The notes under the pieces are model-generated. The model made no database searches and was not told the origin of the DNA. It saw only the letters and a program-made list of their open reading frames with translations. A stretch of DNA of 39,273 nt, taken from contig JAGTVB010000351.1 in NCBI GenBank assembly GCA_018224385.1, positions 1 through 39,273 on the forward strand, given 5' to 3'. Source of the DNA: Gammaproteobacteria bacterium (GTDB lineage: Bacteria > Pseudomonadota > Gammaproteobacteria > HK1). This document shows, piece by piece, positions 38,049-39,273 of the stretch; positions within the stretch are counted from its first letter, which is position 1; each line of letters starts with the position of its first letter. The position numbers were made by a program, and so were the translations under genes.

Positions 38049-38588
38049 CTAAAAGTCACGTGCACTCTCAGCAATCCACCGTGCGGTGGATAAACCAGAA
38101 CGCAGGGTGACAAGGTTAGAGATACGAATATCCATGATTGAAATATTCTGTATCAGCTGGTTATCTAAGGTGTTCTGGGTTAATGAGAATTGGCTCGAAG
38201 CATCTTTTAAGAGCTTCGACGTCATGCCATGGAATGCGTCAGTATAATCAATATCGCCATATTGTTTTCCGGACCCATCGGTAAAATAGCTGGATTCATT
38301 GGCATCAAGCGACCTGTCGATGTGAAGGTTGCCGTTAATCAGCGTGAGCTTCCTTATACCGAAGCTCACTTCCAATCCCCCCGGGGTACGAAATCCGCCC
38401 CGCAAACGATCCAGTTCAGAATCCGCCACTGAATTAAGGGATGAAAAACTACCATTGGCTTCTGTTTCAGCGCTGACAGATTTCGAAATAATCAATACTA
38501 AGGCAAAGCTAAAGTACATAAACAGGGAGCCCAATTGGCGTCGGCTGCCAGGGTGGTTAAGTGAGTGTGATTTGGTTATGAAGCTCAT
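38049..38588 (-). CDS. Sec-exported protein with internal double-glycine leader-like motif
   Basis: Signal-like segment LFMYFSFALVLIISKSVSA then SLNSVADSELDRLRGG|FRTPGGLEVSFGIRKLTLINGNL; C-term FSLTQNTLDNQLIQNISIMDIRISN. Confidence 0.75.
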   Translation of the reverse strand: MSFITKSHSLNHPGSRRQLGSLFMYFSFALVLIISKSVSAETEANGSFSSLNSVADSELDRLRGGFRTPGGLEVSFGIRKLTLINGNLHIDRSLDANESSYFTDGSGKQYGDIDYTDAFHGMTSKLLKDASSQFSLTQNTLDNQLIQNISIMDIRISNLVTLRSGLSTARWIAESARDF

Positions 38589-38598
38589 CGGTGCTTAC

Positions 38599-39273
38599 TC
38601 AAAAGTCATTTGTGCCTGGCAATAAGAGCGTCAGACTAGCTAAACCTTGGTGACTTACTGCCATCGATAATGGTGCACGGGGGATAGCGTTCCATTCTTC
38701 TTGAGTATTGAAGTTCTGTAACCGCTGTCGCGGATTTGCACTCTGCACGATAAAGAGAATCCCACTTTTCCAGCTCTTGGTAAACTGCTCCCGTGGAATT
38801 AAAGTGATTCCTGTTGCCGGATCGCCGATCAGTACACGGTTTCTGTCCATGCCTTTAACGACCACAAAATGCAGGTACCCCTCCGTATCGGTAAGTGCGA
38901 TGGCAGGAAGCCCAGCCTGAGCGAGTTTCTCTAATGAGATCCGATAGCCGTTGGCACTGTAACCCTTGGTCTCCAAGTAATTTTTCATGTCCAATAAAGA
39001 AAATCCCTCTCGGCGTATTTTTTCTGAATCTCCTGCAGCGAGCATGGCGTCAAGGACGATCTGTTCGTCTACCGGCTGGCCATAGTGATAGGTCAACAGG
39101 GTTGCCACCGCTGCAGCGCCGCAACTGTAATCATACTGCTGCTTGACGACGCGCTCGAACGGCTTGTCTTTGTAACTGGTTACGCGGACGGAGAACACTC
39201 CGGCGGATCCGCTCAGCGCCACCGTCCCGGCGTTGGCTCCCCCGAGAAAAAGGCCAAGCATGATTGGCGCCAA
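38599..39273 (-). CDS. C39-family cysteine peptidase (may extend past the window edge)
   Basis: Catalytic Cys VVKQQYDYSCGAAAVATLLTYHYG; His GYLHFVVVKG; Asp RVLIGDPATG. N-term MLGLFLGGANAG looks like the end of a signal peptide. Confidence 0.88.
   Translation of the reverse strand: MAPIMLGLFLGGANAGTVALSGSAGVFSVRVTSYKDKPFERVVKQQYDYSCGAAAVATLLTYHYGQPVDEQIVLDAMLAAGDSEKIRREGFSLLDMKNYLETKGYSANGYRISLEKLAQAGLPAIALTDTEGYLHFVVVKGMDRNRVLIGDPATGITLIPREQFTKSWKSGILFIVQSANPRQRLQNFNTQEEWNAIPRAPLSMAVSHQGLASLTLLLPGTNDF

Noticed and set aside
38074-38091. ATCCACCG-TG-CGGTGGAT palindrome as a terminator
   Set aside because: It lies inside the coding end of the 38049-38588 gene and has no T-tract; the hairpin at 37996-38030 is a better terminator candidate.

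Overview
The window looks like a single gammaproteobacterial-type chromosomal segment with about 35 supported genes. No rRNA, tRNA, CRISPR array, prophage or intact transposase was seen. Left part: an E. coli-type fumarate reductase operon (frdABCD) followed by a gene I recognise as rquA (rhodoquinone biosynthesis), suggesting a rhodoquinol:fumarate reductase module. Middle: PreP-type M16C protease, a PHB-depolymerase-like esterase translationally coupled to a transmembrane Ser/Thr kinase with Sel1 repeats, a VWA + membrane J-protein pair, and scattered PHA/acyl-CoA genes (DUF2934-phasin, thiolase, LiuR-like MerR regulator with an operator palindrome, SDR, crotonase, MaoC hydratase). Right part: gloB, moaB, CLC channel, a PP2C-TM-FGE-like fusion, hisA, polA and a DUF2782 protein. 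At the right edge is a C39-peptidase / Sec-exported double-glycine protein / outer-membrane-barrel locus. This locus is the best candidate for a poorly described system: it resembles the Fap amyloid logic but its substrate is different. Two dispersed intergenic repeat families are visible by eye: a MITE/REP-like family with about 9 copies, and a second family whose outer stem arms differ between copies but stay self-complementary. All homology calls are from reading motifs; no database search was run.
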